Shown: positions 34,733 through 44,983, numbered from the stretch's first letter. The stretch: 52,992 bases of DNA from Colwellia sp. D2M02 (GCF_018860755.1 NZ_JAHKPW010000012.1:1-52992); one strand, 5' to 3'. Notes: generated by a model not told the origin, from the letters alone. Numbers and translations: made by a program.

Positions 34733-36419
34733 TTGCTTTAGCTCCTACATTACGGAATTTATCATAGTAGATATCATCAATAATGGCGTTTTGTAATGGT
34801 GAGCGAACCTTAATGCGTTGCTCCGCAGAGTTTTCAATAACTTGTTGTGACTTATTGTAAACACCAACACCATGCAAACTTCCCGTATGTAACGATACAC
34901 TCTCAATTATTTCTGGACAGGTATTATTTACTTGATAATAAAGCGCACTTGATAATAACAGCTCTTGCTCATCACCTAGCGCATGTAAATAATCTTCTTT
35001 AATAGGACAACCTTGCACTTGGGCTAGCTTTCCTGCTTCAGGAAGAGTAGCAGGTATAAAACCATCAGCGTAGTCACCAAAACCTTTATGGTTTTCACCT
35101 CTAAACTGCACGGTAAAGTAGGTTGAACCACAGTTGTCTTCACTAACGAAACCATAAGGCTTACCACAGGTAGTTTCACCAATTTGAATCACTTCAACAT
35201 CAATACCTCTTAATGAATTCATAAAAGATTCGCTTGCCGAACACGATGAACCGGTAGTTAATACGTAAACACGTGATAAATCTAAAGTTGGTAACGGTTG
35301 GTTAGCGCTAATAATGCTATCACCGCCAATTAAGCGTCTTAAATCAATAGTGGTATCATAAAAACCAATATTTCTATTATCAGCTGATAACTTATCGTTA
35401 TAAATGAGTCTATCGTAGGTTTTTCCTTGAGTTGCCTCTTTACCCGCAACCATATAGGCAAGTTGTGAAGATAGTGCTAAGAAGCCGCCGCCGTTATAGC
35501 GTAAATCAACCACTAGGTCAGTGATATTATCCTCTTTAAACTGGGTAAAACTATCAAATAGATCTTTTTCAGCAGTGGCATTACCAAAGGTATTAAATAG
35601 GAAGTAACCGACTTTGCCTTGTGGGGTGTCAATGGTTTTCGCAATTTGCACAGGTATGCCACTAATAGCCGCTGTAGCTAAAGTCACTTCATATTCACTA
35701 CCGTTTATATCAGCAAATTTAAAAGTATGTTCCTCACCTTCAACTTGACTTGATAGGCCAGCATTGATGGCGTCTAATTCAGCCTCTGAAGTACCGTTAA
35801 CAAAGTCAGCTCCGTCAATTTCAAGTAAGGTAGAACCACGAGAAACGCCTTGCAATGCCGCTTGTGTTTCTGGAGTAACATTTTTAACGACCCATTTCCT
35901 TGGGGTAATTTGAGTTTGCTGTCTATCATAGCTAATGCCGTAGCCGTAAGTAACACCAAGTTGTGAGCGTTCTTCAACACCACTGGTAGGCTCCATCCAA
36001 TGAAATTGATCTTTTAACGCGCCTGAGTCAGTCACTTCCATAGTTTTTAATTGGTCAAAGTACTCAACTAAACTGAAATTATTAGGATCTTGATCAATTA
36101 CATCTTGGTACCAAAGATAAGTTTCATTGGTAAAACTACGTTGCCAAAATTTCTCTAATAACTCGCTACCCGCTTTATCGGGGTAGGCTTCACCAGTAAT
36201 TGGACTAGCACCAGAGCGCGGATTTTCACAACGTGCAGCAAAGGAGCTTGCTGAGTTAAAGTTGCCTTTAACCCAAGTGGTTTCTGTTACCGTGGTTTTG
36301 GTATTGGTTACCGCGTTACTCTCGCCGCCACCAGAGCCACCACAACCACTAAGTAAAGCTAACGATATAGCTAATGAAAGTACCAATGAACTTCTATGAG
36401 GTGATTGATTTAACAACAT
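34719..36419 (-). CDS. S41-family peptidase lipoprotein
   Basis: This 566-residue lipoprotein (lipobox LLSGC, Cys26, then GGSGGG) carries a C-terminal-processing-type S41 serine protease. A PDZ-like region spans about 150-235 (GVSRGSTLLEIDGADF). The catalytic core has LVVDLRYNGGGFLA (about 296-309), nucleophile Ser in GSSCSASESF (about 390-399) and Lys in TTCGKPYGF (about 418-426), the Ser-Lys dyad of the family. It probably acts on the periplasmic or outer-membrane side. Disulfides are likely, given several Cys near the active site. It is the first gene of a two-gene operon. Confidence 0.88.
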   Translation of the reverse strand: MLLNQSPHRSSLVLSLAISLALLSGCGGSGGGESNAVTNTKTTVTETTWVKGNFNSASSFAARCENPRSGASPITGEAYPDKAGSELLEKFWQRSFTNETYLWYQDVIDQDPNNFSLVEYFDQLKTMEVTDSGALKDQFHWMEPTSGVEERSQLGVTYGYGISYDRQQTQITPRKWVVKNVTPETQAALQGVSRGSTLLEIDGADFVNGTSEAELDAINAGLSSQVEGEEHTFKFADINGSEYEVTLATAAISGIPVQIAKTIDTPQGKVGYFLFNTFGNATAEKDLFDSFTQFKEDNITDLVVDLRYNGGGFLALSSQLAYMVAGKEATQGKTYDRLIYNDKLSADNRNIGFYDTTIDLRRLIGGDSIISANQPLPTLDLSRVYVLTTGSSCSASESFMNSLRGIDVEVIQIGETTCGKPYGFVSEDNCGSTYFTVQFRGENHKGFGDYADGFIPATLPEAGKLAQVQGCPIKEDYLHALGDEQELLLSSALYYQVNNTCPEIIESVSLHTGSLHGVGVYNKSQQVIENSAEQRIKVRSPLQNAIIDDIYYDKFRNVGAKANAEK

Positions 36420-36640
36420 ATTTTTTTTCCATTTTAAATAACGAATTAAATATAACTAACTGAGCTAACCTGAACTAATCAAACCGTTAGCTTATTAAGC
36501 ATTGTATATTATTACTACATGCAAGTTGATTAACCTCATAGTAATTCATTAACAATTCACTAACAATAATAAAAGTAGTGCCAATTAAAAGCCCGTTTAT
36601 ACGTTGTCATCATTTCATTACAGTCTTAGTTTTTCTCGTC

Positions 36641-38017
36641 TTATAATCCGCCATAAGTTAATTTAGTTGGTTCGAGCAATACTGCTAACTCTGATCGAGA
36701 TATATCAGTGTTTTCAGCAGCAACATCAATAATTGGTCGATTTTCTTTATAAGCTAACTTGGCTATTTCAGCTGCCTTTTCATAACCGATTAAAGGGTTA
36801 AGCGCGGTCACTAGAATAGGATTTTTAGCCAAAGCTGCATTGAGGTTTTCAGGACGTACGGTAAAGCTCGCTATCGCTTTTTCGGCAAGGAGCACGCTGA
36901 TATTGGTTAATAGTTTAGTACTACTGAGTAAGTTATTCGCTATCATCGGTAGCATAACATTCAGCTCAAAGTTACCCGACTGACCACCAATAGTAATAGC
37001 ACTATCATTACCAATAACCTGCGCTGCAACCATAGCCGCTGCCTCAGGAATAACCGGATTAACTTTACCCGGCATAATTGACGAGCCTGGTTGTAGTGCT
37101 TCTAACTCTATTTCACCTAACCCTGCTAATGGACCTGAATTCATCCAGCGCAAATCATTAGCAATTTTCATAATTGACACCGCAATATTTTTTAATTGCC
37201 CCGATAAAGCCACCGCAGTATCTTGCGTGCCAATAAGAGCAAAAAAGTTATCTGCAGCTCTAAAATGCAAGCCTGTATTTCGGCTTAGCTGGCGTGCAAA
37301 TTCATCGGCAAACTCAATATGAGCGTTAATGCCGGTACCAACCGCAGTGCCGCCTTGCGCCAGCAACTGTAGTTTGGGTTGTAAGCTCTGTAACAAGCTA
37401 ATATTTTGTTCTATTTGACTAGCCCAACTGAGTAAACTCTGACTAAAGCGTACTGGCATAGCATCCATTAAATGAGTTCGCCCCGTTTTCACATAACAAT
37501 CAAGCTCTTGTGCTTTTACTTCAATGGTTTGCTTTAACAGCTCTAATGCGGGTAATAATTTTTTTTCAACACTAATTGCAGCACTAATATGAATACTGCT
37601 GGGAATGACATCATTACTGCTTTGACCAAAGTTAACATGATCATTCGCCCCTACGGGTTCGCCAATGAGTTCACTGGCTAAATGTGCAATCACCTCATTC
37701 GCATTCATATTTGAACTTGTCCCAGAGCCAGTTTGAAAAACATCAACCGGGAAATGTTCAAGTAAATCATCACTAACTAATAGCTTTTTCACCGAGGCAA
37801 TAATAGCTTGCCCGATATGCTCAGGTAATAAGCCTAATGTAATATTTGCCGCTGCTGCCGATGACTTAACCAATAATAATGCTCGAATAAACTCTGCTGG
37901 CATACGCTGACCACTCACTGGGAAGTTATTTACAGCTCTTTGTGTTTGTGCGCCATACAAAGCGGATTTGGGCACTAATAGTTCACCCATGCTGTCTTTT
38001 TCAATACGTGTTGTCAT
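36641..38017 (-). CDS. fumC: Class II fumarate hydratase FumC
   Basis: FumC is the iron-independent fumarase that interconverts fumarate and malate in the citric acid cycle. The superfamily signature GSSIMPGKVNP is present at about 312-322, with catalytic-site segments TGSGTSSNMN and GRTHLMDAMPVR. At 458 residues the length is standard (E. coli 467). It lies 57 bases downstream of the FagA-like gene, which starts behind a Fur box, so FumC is likely made under iron starvation in place of Fe-S fumarases. This matches the known fagA-fumC operon of Pseudomonas aeruginosa. AAGAGAAATTT stands before the ATG. Confidence 0.95.
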   Translation of the reverse strand: MTTRIEKDSMGELLVPKSALYGAQTQRAVNNFPVSGQRMPAEFIRALLLVKSSAAAANITLGLLPEHIGQAIIASVKKLLVSDDLLEHFPVDVFQTGSGTSSNMNANEVIAHLASELIGEPVGANDHVNFGQSSNDVIPSSIHISAAISVEKKLLPALELLKQTIEVKAQELDCYVKTGRTHLMDAMPVRFSQSLLSWASQIEQNISLLQSLQPKLQLLAQGGTAVGTGINAHIEFADEFARQLSRNTGLHFRAADNFFALIGTQDTAVALSGQLKNIAVSIMKIANDLRWMNSGPLAGLGEIELEALQPGSSIMPGKVNPVIPEAAAMVAAQVIGNDSAITIGGQSGNFELNVMLPMIANNLLSSTKLLTNISVLLAEKAIASFTVRPENLNAALAKNPILVTALNPLIGYEKAAEIAKLAYKENRPIIDVAAENTDISRSELAVLLEPTKLTYGGL

Positions 38018-38074
38018 AAATTTCTCTTATGTTATTTAATACTAATAATTTGATTATGTTCATAAAATTATGGG

Positions 38075-38476
38075 CTATAAAAAATAGTGACGGGTAATAT
38101 TTAACTCTAACCATAAATGGCGTAACTGCTTTTTAGTATCGGTGCAATCACTCAAGCGCTGTAGTGCTAATAATGGCTGATATATGTTATCTAAGCACAA
38201 TGCACGCCAATGACCTGGCAATAAGGTGTCGTTGATCGCGTCAAGTAATAAGTAAAATTGTGCTTGATACAACTGGCGACAAGAATGATCTGCATTGACT
38301 ACTAACGCTTGCTCTGCATTTAACCAAAACATTAAAACTTGCGGGTTGTTCGCATCACTAGCAAACCTAACTTTTTCACGAAGCGCATTGATTGCTGGTG
38401 TTTGAACGGCAAACTGGGTAAAAACGATACTACTTGTTAGCGTCTTGAATGATTTATCCCTCATATTTTCCATCAT
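38075..38476 (-). CDS. FagA-like protein (Fur-associated)
   Basis: This 133-residue protein precedes fumC in the same direction. It contains ALREKVRFASDANNPQVLMFW and a middle segment DTLLPGHWRALCLDNIYQPLLALQRL, a pattern I associate with FagA proteins of Pseudomonas, encoded upstream of fumC. No signal peptide, membrane helix or metal motif is visible. Its molecular role is not established. Several starts are possible: 38476, 38473 or 38464. The last gives a better distance from the AGAGG ribosome site. The Fur box ends 24 bases upstream of the first ATG. The family name is moderately certain; the Fur link is strong. Confidence 0.65.
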   Translation of the reverse strand: MMENMRDKSFKTLTSSIVFTQFAVQTPAINALREKVRFASDANNPQVLMFWLNAEQALVVNADHSCRQLYQAQFYLLLDAINDTLLPGHWRALCLDNIYQPLLALQRLSDCTDTKKQLRHLWLELNITRHYFL

Positions 38477-38499
38477 CCTCTTAAAAACAAAACCCCATT

Positions 38500-38518
38500 A
38501 ATAATGATTATCATTACG
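38500..38518. promoter_or_regulatory. Fur box upstream of the FagA-like/fumC operon
   Basis: AATAATGATTATCATTACG matches 15 of 19 positions of the Fur consensus GATAATGATAATCATTATC, with both inner arms intact. It lies between the divergent FagA-like gene (24 bases away) and mfd (141 bases away), so it most likely controls the minus-strand operon. Confidence 0.85.
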
Positions 38519-38659
38519 ATAACTTAATAGTATTCATAAGGCAATTGAATAATAAGCCGATTGTGACTAGCGCTTTGCAGTGAGCTTAATTAGAATAGTG
38601 ATAATTTCGAATAATATCGTACTAAAGCGTCGATTAATTAAGCATAACGTAAGGATGTC

Positions 38660-41600
38660 ATGAGTAAAGTAAGTAACCTGTTAAGCCCGATAATAGCGCA
38701 GCGTAAAGGCAAAACCCCTGATAAAAAGAATTGGAAAAATCTTTACGGTAGCAGTAGTAGCCTCGCGCTCTATCAAGCTGCTAAAACAGCCACTACACCT
38801 ATTTTATTAATTACCCATGACACGCCTTCAGCGTTACGTTTTGAACAAGAGCTAAAATCGCTAATACGTAATGCTAATGATCGTAATAAAAAAGCGCTTG
38901 ATACCAGTCAACCAACCGTATATTTATTTCCTGACTGGGAAACTTTGCCTTACGATAACTTTTCACCGCACCAAGATATTATTTCACAGCGTTTAGCAAC
39001 CTTATACCAGTTATCACGTATGGAAAAAGGCATTATTATTGTGCCCGTGACCACTTTGGTACAAAAACTTGCTCCTAAAAGTTATATTGAACAAAATAGT
39101 TTAATAGTGAAGCAAGGCGATAAAAAAGACCTACATCAATTACGACAAAACCTTGAAGCTAGTGGCTATCGCTGTGTTGACCAAGTCATGGAGCATGGTG
39201 AATTTTCAGCCCGTGGTGCTATTCTAGATTTATACCCTATGGGCAGCAATGCGCCATTTCGTTTAGACTTTTTTGACGACGAAATTGAAGAAATACGTTT
39301 ATTTGACCCCGAAAGCCAGCGCTCTAAAGACAAAGTTGCGGCCATCAATTTATTACCTGCACACGAGTTTCCAATTGATGAAGCTGGTATTGCGCTATTT
39401 CGTAGTCAATACCGTGAACAGTTTAGCGGTAACATTCACAAAGAATCAATTTATCATCAAGTAAGCAATGGAATTTTACCGCCCGGTATTGAGTATTACC
39501 TGCCACTATTTTTCAGCCAAAATACCGACAATGGCCCTAATAATGACTATGGCACCAGTACGTTATGTGACTATTTAACTGATAACACTTTAATTGTGGT
39601 CAGTGGCGATATAGAGCCGGCATTAACACAGTACTGGTTAGACATTGAATATCGCTATGAAAACAGGCGTTATGATCCAACGCGACCGTTACTTCCTCCG
39701 AAACATTTATTTTTAGATACGGACGATCTGTATAGCGCGCTAAAACCTTTTGATCGCATCACCATTGAAAACATTACTAAACAGGCTGCTCTTGATATTG
39801 ACGCTGAGCTGAGTAAAAGTAAAAGCAGCGATATTTGCTTTGACGTACTTCCTCTGCCCGACTTAACCGTTAACCATAAACTTAAACAGCCATTTGAACT
39901 CATTAACCACTTTATTAGTAGCAAAGAAACTCCCAGCAAAGTGCTTTTTATCGCGCAAAGCCAAGGCCGACGAGAAAGTGTTTTAGAGTTACTTGAGCGC
40001 GATAACATTAAACCCGCGCAGTTTAACTCTATTGATGACTTTGTTAACTCTAATGAAAACCTAGGCATCACGGTTAATCGCTTAAATCAAGGCTTTACCT
40101 TTCAAGCAAAAGGTAGCAGCGTAAAAAATGCCATTGCGCTAGTAACTGAGGCAGAGTTATTAGGCGATCATGTATCACAAGCTAGACGCCGCAGTAAAGC
40201 ACAAGACTTACAAGCAGACGCACTATTTAAAAATCTTGCCGAGCTTTCTATAGGACAACCTGTTGTTCATATTGAACACGGCATAGGCCGCTATTTAGGT
40301 TTACAAACCATAGAAAATGGCGGCATTACTACCGAGTTTTTAGTACTTAGTTATGCCAGCGAAGCCAAACTTTATGTGCCGGTAGCTTCCCTACACTTAA
40401 TTGGTCGTTATTCGGGTAGCGATAGTGATAATGCTCCTTTACATAAACTTGGCACTGATACGTGGAGTAAGGCGAAACAAAAAGCCGCAGAAAAAGTACG
40501 CGATGTTGCCGCTGAATTGCTCGATATATATGCTAAACGTGCTAGTAACCATGGCTATACCTTTAAACGTGATAAACAAGACTACCAAGCATTTTGTGAT
40601 AGCTTTGGTTTTGAAGAAACTTTCGATCAAAAGCAAGCGATTAACGCCGTGGTCAGTGATATGTTATCGCATAAAACCATGGACCGATTAGTGTGTGGCG
40701 ATGTCGGTTTTGGTAAAACAGAAGTCGCAATGCGCGCAGCTTTTGTGGCAGTAAACGACAATAAGCAAGTCGCTATTTTGGTACCAACCACCCTACTTGC
40801 TCAGCAGCATTATGAAAACTTTAAAGACCGATTTGCCAACTGGCCAGTAAGTATTGAAGTGCTTTCTCGCTTTAAAACGCCTAAAGAGCAAAAAGAAATT
40901 GTAACTCGCGTTGAGTCAGGACAAGTAGACGTTTTAATTGGCACTCATAAGCTATTACAAAATAGCATTAAATATAAAGATTTAGGATTATTAGTCGTTG
41001 ATGAAGAACACCGTTTTGGTGTTAAACAAAAAGAAAAAATCAAACAATTGCGTAGTAATGTCGATATTTTAACGCTAACGGCGACCCCGATACCGCGAAC
41101 CTTAAATATGGCCATGGGCGGCATGCGCGACCTATCTATTATTGCCACACCGCCAGCCAAACGTCTTGCGGTAAAAACCTTTGTTAGAGAGCATGATGAA
41201 GCGCTTATTCGTGAAGCTATTTTGCGTGAGACTTTACGCGGCGGACAAGTTTATTTTTTACATAACAATGTCGATACCATTGAGAAAACTGCCGCGGCGA
41301 TTCAAACCTTAGTACCTGAGGCACGAGTAGTTACGGCACATGGCCAAATGCGTGAACGTGAACTCGAGCGCATTATGAGTGATTTTTATCATCAACGCTT
41401 TAATGTCATCGTTTGTACCACTATTATTGAAACAGGCATTGATGTACCCAATGCTAATACCATTATTATGGAGCGTGCCGATCATTTAGGTTTGGCGCAA
41501 TTACATCAACTTAGAGGTCGTGTTGGTCGCTCTCATCATCAGGCTTATGCTTATTTACTGACACCGCATGAAAAGCGCATGACCAAAGATGCGAAAAAGC

Positions 41601-42250
41601 GCTTAGAAGCTATTGCCTCCCTTGAAGATTTAGGCGCTGGCTTTACCTTGGCCACACACGATTTAGAAATTCGTGGTGCCGGTGAGCTACTGGGTGAAGA
41701 CCAAAGTGGTTCCATGAGCCAAGTAGGCTTTAGCTTATACATGGAAATGCTTGACCAAGCAGTTGCAGCTTTAAAAGAAGGCAAACAGTTAACCTTAGAC
41801 CAAGTAATGTCAGCACAAACCGAAATAGAGCTACGAGTACCGGCATTATTACCTGATGATTATATTTTTGATGTTAGTTTACGCTTAAGCTTATACAAGC
41901 GCATTGCTAGCTGTAAGAGCAAAAGAGAGTTAGACGACATTCAAGTTGAACTCATTGATCGCTTTGGTTTATTGCCGCAACCAACAAAGAATTTAATACA
42001 TATTGCTAAACTGCGCTTAAAAGCTCAAAATATTGGTATTTCACGTATTGAAGCAAGTGCTAGTGGCGGCTCAATAGAATTTAGTGATAACACGCAAGTA
42101 GAGCCAATGAAAATTATCGCGTTAATCCAAAAACAGCCTGCGGTTTATAAAATGGCAGGGGCAAATAAATTAAAGTTCATTCGCGCGAATGAAGACGCTC
42201 AAGCTCGCTTTACATTAGTGACAAATATACTCAGTGAGCTATCAAGCTAA
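38660..42250 (+). CDS. mfd: Transcription-repair coupling factor Mfd
   Basis: Mfd removes RNA polymerase stalled at DNA lesions and recruits UvrA. The N-terminal UvrB-like homology region begins with the LFPDWETLPYDNFSPH segment. The RNA-polymerase-interacting domain follows (about 525-610: IGQPVVHIEHGIGRYLGL). The RecG-like translocase motor has Walker A GDVGFGKTEVA (about 678-688), DEEH box (about 780), TATPIPRTL and the LRGRVGRS helicase motif. The C-terminal D7/TRCF region is present. At 1196 residues it is slightly longer than E. coli Mfd (1148). AAGGATGTC precedes the ATG. csiV follows. Confidence 0.96.
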   Translation: MSKVSNLLSPIIAQRKGKTPDKKNWKNLYGSSSSLALYQAAKTATTPILLITHDTPSALRFEQELKSLIRNANDRNKKALDTSQPTVYLFPDWETLPYDNFSPHQDIISQRLATLYQLSRMEKGIIIVPVTTLVQKLAPKSYIEQNSLIVKQGDKKDLHQLRQNLEASGYRCVDQVMEHGEFSARGAILDLYPMGSNAPFRLDFFDDEIEEIRLFDPESQRSKDKVAAINLLPAHEFPIDEAGIALFRSQYREQFSGNIHKESIYHQVSNGILPPGIEYYLPLFFSQNTDNGPNNDYGTSTLCDYLTDNTLIVVSGDIEPALTQYWLDIEYRYENRRYDPTRPLLPPKHLFLDTDDLYSALKPFDRITIENITKQAALDIDAELSKSKSSDICFDVLPLPDLTVNHKLKQPFELINHFISSKETPSKVLFIAQSQGRRESVLELLERDNIKPAQFNSIDDFVNSNENLGITVNRLNQGFTFQAKGSSVKNAIALVTEAELLGDHVSQARRRSKAQDLQADALFKNLAELSIGQPVVHIEHGIGRYLGLQTIENGGITTEFLVLSYASEAKLYVPVASLHLIGRYSGSDSDNAPLHKLGTDTWSKAKQKAAEKVRDVAAELLDIYAKRASNHGYTFKRDKQDYQAFCDSFGFEETFDQKQAINAVVSDMLSHKTMDRLVCGDVGFGKTEVAMRAAFVAVNDNKQVAILVPTTLLAQQHYENFKDRFANWPVSIEVLSRFKTPKEQKEIVTRVESGQVDVLIGTHKLLQNSIKYKDLGLLVVDEEHRFGVKQKEKIKQLRSNVDILTLTATPIPRTLNMAMGGMRDLSIIATPPAKRLAVKTFVREHDEALIREAILRETLRGGQVYFLHNNVDTIEKTAAAIQTLVPEARVVTAHGQMRERELERIMSDFYHQRFNVIVCTTIIETGIDVPNANTIIMERADHLGLAQLHQLRGRVGRSHHQAYAYLLTPHEKRMTKDAKKRLEAIASLEDLGAGFTLATHDLEIRGAGELLGEDQSGSMSQVGFSLYMEMLDQAVAALKEGKQLTLDQVMSAQTEIELRVPALLPDDYIFDVSLRLSLYKRIASCKSKRELDDIQVELIDRFGLLPQPTKNLIHIAKLRLKAQNIGISRIEASASGGSIEFSDNTQVEPMKIIALIQKQPAVYKMAGANKLKFIRANEDAQARFTLVTNILSELSS

Positions 42251-42310
42251 TATGTGCAACGCAATCGACATAAGCTTTACTTTGACTAACCATAATAGGT
42301 GCTACTTTTA

Positions 42311-43888
42311 ATGAAAACTAAATTATCGCTAAATTCAGCCCTTGCTTCATTGGCGCTTAGCGCTGGGCTAACCGCTATCGGTTTACCGGCCTATGCGCAA
42401 AGTGAAAAAGCGCCACGTTGGTTTGAAGTAGAAGTCATTTTATTTAAACAACTTGGTGATAAAAGCTTAATTAAAGAGCAATTTGTTAATACTGAGCTAC
42501 CAAATTATGCACGTTCGTTTGATTTACTAACGCCTTATTTACAGCCAGATATATCCGCTTTAAAGCAACAGCTTCCTTATTGCCACTCAAATAATGTACC
42601 GCTTAGCCAATCATCAATGTTTAACCAAAATGCAGCGCTGAGCACATTAAAGTTAAGTGAAAGTATTAACCAACAAATGCCGCTTACTCAAGCCATTACA
42701 TTGCCCGAATTAATGCCAATTAAATCACTCAAAGATATTGAGCAGCAAGAAAGCTTATTCCAAGGTGATGAAGCGCTCAGTGCTCTGGAAACAGACAACA
42801 ATACTTTTATTACCAGTAATGACACCTTAAACAAGATTCAAGTTAGCGAGGTGGAAGTTAACGAAGCGGAAGTTAACGATACCACAAATAATAGTGATGA
42901 TAACTTAACAGTAGCCGAGTTAGCTAAAGTGGCTGACTTAGTTGCTCAAGCCGAACAACATATTGATAATTCTGTTTTTAAAAACTATACCTCGTATTTA
43001 GGGTTTACCAATAAACAGCTTTGTCAAATTCCTCAAAGTCACTTTCAAACAATATTACCCGCTGAGCAGCTGCTAGCATTCAACTACAACGGCTTTCCTG
43101 TTGATAGCGTACCTAGAGTAATTGATGGCATACACCCGCACGATAGCGATACTCCTTATTTAATCAACAAAGAAGCATTACGTTTAGGCGATATAACTCA
43201 ACGCTTAAGGTGGAGTAAAAATTTCAGACCATTACTGCATTTAGGCTGGCGACAAATAGCAGTTACGCGCAATAGCTCTATCCCGATGACGTTTTATGCC
43301 GGTGAAAACTTAACTCAGCCGTACCAGAAAAAATATAGCGAAATGCGTTACCAACAAGCACGAGATGAACTTAACAGTGTTAACTTAAGTACTGCTGTTA
43401 ATCCCCAGCCAAACGCTGAAGGCGAACCAAGCCAGTTTAATGAACAAACGTTCGCACAAGCTAAAGTGAACCAAGCACTTAACGCTATTATGGCGGAACT
43501 AGATACCGTAGATAACATGGCTATTTCAAGCTTAATCACTAAAACTAGTCATAATAGCAAACAGCTAAACATTGAAGAGCAAAATAACTTAGTAACACCT
43601 CCGCTTCAGCCTTGGTTTTTAGATGGTTTTTTCAAAGTACATTTGGATCATTACTTATATATTACGGCTGATTTTAATATTCTCGGTCAGAGCAACACCC
43701 TATCGGCATATAACAAACAAGATACTTCTCTTAGCAAAGCGTATGTCACTAACTTTAGTCAAGATAGACGGGTGATCACTGGAGAAGTACACTATTTTGA
43801 CCACCCATATATTGGTATGGTTGTGCAAATAAGGCGCTTTGATCCAACTAAACCCGAAGCAGAAGCGGTTACTCAAGCTGTGCGCTAA
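42311..43888 (+). CDS. csiV: CsiV-family peptidoglycan-binding protein
   Basis: This exported protein of about 525 residues opens with a signal peptide (ALASLALSAGLTAIGLPAYA, cleavage near 30), followed by the CsiV family hallmark APRWFEVEVILFKQ. Other family segments are the C-terminal RRVITGEVHYFDHPYIGMVVQIRR. In Vibrio cholerae CsiV binds peptidoglycan and activates PBP1A through LpoA. Gln/Asn-rich stretches in the middle (about 100-215) are probably linkers. The ATG at 42311 is preferred to a GTG four codons earlier, because it gives a typical signal peptide start. It follows mfd by about 60 bases, an arrangement I recall from related genera. Confidence 0.82.
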   Translation: MKTKLSLNSALASLALSAGLTAIGLPAYAQSEKAPRWFEVEVILFKQLGDKSLIKEQFVNTELPNYARSFDLLTPYLQPDISALKQQLPYCHSNNVPLSQSSMFNQNAALSTLKLSESINQQMPLTQAITLPELMPIKSLKDIEQQESLFQGDEALSALETDNNTFITSNDTLNKIQVSEVEVNEAEVNDTTNNSDDNLTVAELAKVADLVAQAEQHIDNSVFKNYTSYLGFTNKQLCQIPQSHFQTILPAEQLLAFNYNGFPVDSVPRVIDGIHPHDSDTPYLINKEALRLGDITQRLRWSKNFRPLLHLGWRQIAVTRNSSIPMTFYAGENLTQPYQKKYSEMRYQQARDELNSVNLSTAVNPQPNAEGEPSQFNEQTFAQAKVNQALNAIMAELDTVDNMAISSLITKTSHNSKQLNIEEQNNLVTPPLQPWFLDGFFKVHLDHYLYITADFNILGQSNTLSAYNKQDTSLSKAYVTNFSQDRRVITGEVHYFDHPYIGMVVQIRRFDPTKPEAEAVTQAVR

Positions 43889-43938
43889 TAAAACTAAAAC
43901 AGCCTCACTAAAAAATAACTACTAATATAGGTAATATT

Positions 43939-44235
43939 GTGGATAAAGAAATTGAAATTCAAGCCGCCGTTTTTCGCCGCTTACTCGCACACTTAGATAG
44001 CAGAAAAGATGTACAAAATATTGAGCTAATGAACTTAGCAGGTTTTTGTCGTAACTGCTTTAGTAAGTGGACCGTCGCAGAAGCTGAAAAACTAGGCGTA
44101 AATGTAGATATAGAAACTGCTCGTGAGCAAGTTTATGGAATGCCTTATAGTCAATGGAAAGAAAAACATCAACTGCCTGCTACTGAAGAGCAAATGGCTA
44201 AGTTCAACGCCTTAAATCCACCAAAAAATAAATAA
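43939..44235 (+). CDS. DUF1244 family protein
   Basis: This small cytoplasmic protein (98 residues) has the DUF1244 signature MNLAGFCRNCFSKW (about 36-49) with a paired Cys motif, followed by AREQVYGMPYSQWKEKHQ. Helices dominate the sequence. The start is GTG at 43939, with AGG upstream at 43929-43931. Function is unknown; structures in the family show a helical bundle. It follows csiV by 50 bases and is probably the last gene of the mfd-csiV group. Confidence 0.85.
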   Translation: MDKEIEIQAAVFRRLLAHLDSRKDVQNIELMNLAGFCRNCFSKWTVAEAEKLGVNVDIETAREQVYGMPYSQWKEKHQLPATEEQMAKFNALNPPKNK

Positions 44236-44269
44236 CCTGAATAAGAGAGGCTTGTTAGCCACGCTCAAG

Positions 44270-44983
44270 TTAACTGAATAAAGCAACTTCTTCAGCGGTT
44301 AAATAGCGCCACTCCCCTGGCGCTAAATCACCTAAGGTTAGTGAGCTAATTTGTTCGCGATGCAAACCAACGACACGATTACCAACAGCTGCAAACATTC
44401 GCTTTACTTGGTGGTACTTACCTTCAGTAATAGTGAGTAAAACTTCTTGTGCTGTTTCATTCTCATTAACTAATTGCAAAATAGCGGGCTTTGTTAAATT
44501 AGCTTCACCTTGTAGCTGAATACCTTGGGTAAAGTGCGCGACCAATTCGGGGTACTTTTCCTCACTGATTGGGTTTCTTAGCCATACTCGATAGGTTTTC
44601 GGACAATCTTTCTTTGGAGAAATCACATTATGTGACCAGCGTCCATCATCAGTGAGTAATACTAAACCTGTAGTATCAGCATCAAGACGTCCGGCAATAT
44701 GTAAATCAAACGCTTTATCTACTTCAACATAATGTAGTACAGACGGGTAAATCTCATCGACATTTGAACAAATAGTATCCGCGACTTTATGGAGCATAAT
44801 ATAACGCGAGCTACGTGCGGTTAGTATATTGCCATCAATGGTAATAGTATTATTCTCATGAACCTGCATTGCTGCATTTTTTGCAATCTCGCCATTTACT
44901 CGCACCTCACCACTTTTCAGTAGTTTTTTTGCTTCTGTTCTTGTTAACTCAGTGCTTTTACAAATAAATTTATCAAGACGCAT
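44270..44983 (-). CDS. rsuA: 16S rRNA pseudouridine(516) synthase RsuA
   Basis: RsuA converts U516 of 16S rRNA to pseudouridine. An S4 RNA-binding domain occupies the first 60 residues (MRLDKFICKSTELTRTEAKKL, ..SGEVRVNGE). The catalytic motif GRLDADTTGLVLLTDDG follows with catalytic Asp101, then the KTYRVWL and EGKYHQVKRMFAAVGNRV segments. The length of 237 residues matches E. coli RsuA (231). It is convergent with the DUF1244 gene, separated by 34 bases. RsuA is favoured over RluE/RluB because of the N-terminal S4 domain and short length. Confidence 0.9.
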   Translation of the reverse strand: MRLDKFICKSTELTRTEAKKLLKSGEVRVNGEIAKNAAMQVHENNTITIDGNILTARSSRYIMLHKVADTICSNVDEIYPSVLHYVEVDKAFDLHIAGRLDADTTGLVLLTDDGRWSHNVISPKKDCPKTYRVWLRNPISEEKYPELVAHFTQGIQLQGEANLTKPAILQLVNENETAQEVLLTITEGKYHQVKRMFAAVGNRVVGLHREQISSLTLGDLAPGEWRYLTAEEVALFS

